A stretch of 5,231 bases of DNA from an uncultured Candidatus Nitrosopelagicus sp. Lineage in GTDB: Archaea > Thermoproteota > Nitrososphaeria > Nitrososphaerales > Nitrosopumilaceae. Positions 4,806 through 5,231 of the stretch are shown piece after piece (within the stretch, counting starts at the first letter, position 1; the number at the start of each line of letters is the position of its first letter). The notes under the pieces are model-generated. The model saw only the letters and a list, made by a program, of their open reading frames with translations. It searched no databases and was not told the origin of the DNA. Location of the stretch: contig CALBOT010000135.1 in assembly GCA_937896695.1 (NCBI GenBank), positions 1 to 5,231 of the forward strand, written 5' to 3'. The position numbers were made by a program, and so were the translations under genes.

Positions 4806-5105
4806 ATGGAATTACAAGAAGTTGAACGATCAGAAAATAATCTAGATAAAGATAGTTTTTTTGTAAAAGATGAATCAGTGATGGCAAGCGCATTAGACGT
4901 TTTAACAGCATTATCAGCAAGCAAAAGAGTTGTTTTGATGGCTAAAGGAAATTTAATACCAAACGCAGTAGCAGTTGCAAATATCGTAACAGAAAATATG
5001 TTAAAAGGAAATTCAAAGATTGAAGATATTAAGTTGGATAGTGTTATTTCAGAAGAAGATGGACAGATGATTTCAAATATAGAAATTGTTGTAATAAAGA
5101 ACTAG
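4806..5105 (+). CDS. albA: Alba family DNA/RNA-binding protein, divergent at the nucleic-acid contact site
   Basis: Alba proteins are small dimeric chromatin and RNA-binding proteins of archaea. The 99-residue product has the family layout: first strand and helix FVKDESVMASALDVLTAL (19-36), second strand and helix RVVLMAKGNLIPNAVAVANI (41-60), then a beta hairpin ending ISNIEIVVIKN, matching the VSTIEI ending of Sso10b. Anchoring on the VM pair, the Sso10b G15-K16-K17-P18 positions become K21-D22-E23-S24, so the two DNA-contacting lysines are replaced by acids; the RGR loop (R42-G43-R44) becomes K47-G48-N49. The fold looks intact but binding should differ. The N-terminal ~17 residues are acidic. 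Downstream of rpoK by 49 bases with its own TATA region. Its stop overlaps that of a convergent gene by four bases. Confidence 0.85.
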   Translation: MELQEVERSENNLDKDSFFVKDESVMASALDVLTALSASKRVVLMAKGNLIPNAVAVANIVTENMLKGNSKIEDIKLDSVISEEDGQMISNIEIVVIKN

Positions 5106-5231
5106 TAGACGCTACCAGGTCCTTTTTCCAACATAGTTTGACATTCCTTACATATTGCTTCATCTATATCAGATTCTAAGTTACGATGGATATCACAAAT
5201 CAAGAGACTTGTTTTAATGTAATTACAAAGA
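5102..5231 (-). CDS. C-terminal part of a small Cys-rich protein, truncated by the window edge
   Basis: Forty-two codons are visible before a TAG whose complement lies at 5102-5104; the 5' end is outside the window. The visible residues include ICDIHRNLESDIDEAICKEC followed by QTMLEKGPGSVY, with cysteines at visible positions 2, 12, 27 and 30 and a histidine at 15. The C-x2-H and C-x2-C pairs suggest one or two zinc sites. I do not recognise the family. The stop overlaps that of alba within a CTAG tetranucleotide. The composition matches the neighbouring archaeal genes, and the frame has no interruption, which together with the tidy convergent stop supports a real gene. Confidence 0.6.
   Translation of the reverse strand, partial: LCNYIKTSLLICDIHRNLESDIDEAICKECQTMLEKGPGSVY

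Noticed and set aside
1..5231. CRISPR arrays, insertion sequences, tRNA or rRNA genes
   Set aside because: No regularly spaced repeats other than the two 63-base units at the left end, no transposase-like protein, and no tRNA-like T-loop with paired arms were found by eye on either strand.

Overview
The window looks like DNA from an ammonia-oxidising marine thaumarchaeon (Nitrososphaerota, Nitrosopumilus-like). The clues are an AT-rich genome with AGA-type arginine codons, archaeal information-processing genes (ribosomal protein S25e, RNA polymerase subunit K/Rpb6, an Alba protein), an archaeal deoxyhypusine-synthase family protein, several tiny conserved-looking proteins, and TATA boxes about 25 bases before the start codons, meaning mostly leaderless transcripts with no Shine-Dalgarno sites.

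Layout, left to right. Positions 1-1110 hold a minus-strand reading frame for a nicotinate phosphoribosyltransferase (NAPRT) family protein. It starts at 1110 and is still open at the left edge. This frame is a mosaic: 420-1110 is AT-rich like the rest of the window and has an archaeal promoter; about 140-415 is much more GC-rich but still codes NAPRT in frame; about 1-140 instead carries, on the plus strand, a Cys-rich tandem repeat of eukaryotic type. The left ~415 bases are therefore probably a chimeric contig end, or less likely a recombination. From 1185 rightwards everything is coherent: a DUF6659-like protein (1185-1586), a deoxyhypusine-synthase family gene (1619-2725), a 26-residue basic microprotein on the minus strand (2722-2802), a membrane-anchored small protein (2882-3196), a 72-residue Cys/His protein on minus (3197-3415), S25e (3496-3792), a cyclophilin-like-fold protein on minus (3777-4160), RpoK (4211-4756), an Alba family protein (4806-5105), and the C-terminus of a small Cys-rich protein entering from the right on minus (5102-5231).

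The genes are very tightly packed. Four convergent pairs touch or overlap at their stop codons, and three divergent pairs share short intergenic promoter regions. In one of these a single symmetric TATA box at 4181-4188 appears to serve both rpoK and the cyclophilin-like gene. The theme of the right half is transcription, translation and chromatin (S25e, RpoK, Alba). The left half combines NAD salvage with the DHS-family enzyme. No CRISPR array, insertion sequence, tRNA or rRNA was seen. The points most worth a second look are the altered substrate-site residues in the DHS-family protein, the charge-reversed Alba DNA-contact site, the 17-base palindrome at the alba promoter, the shared TATA box, and the chimeric left end.
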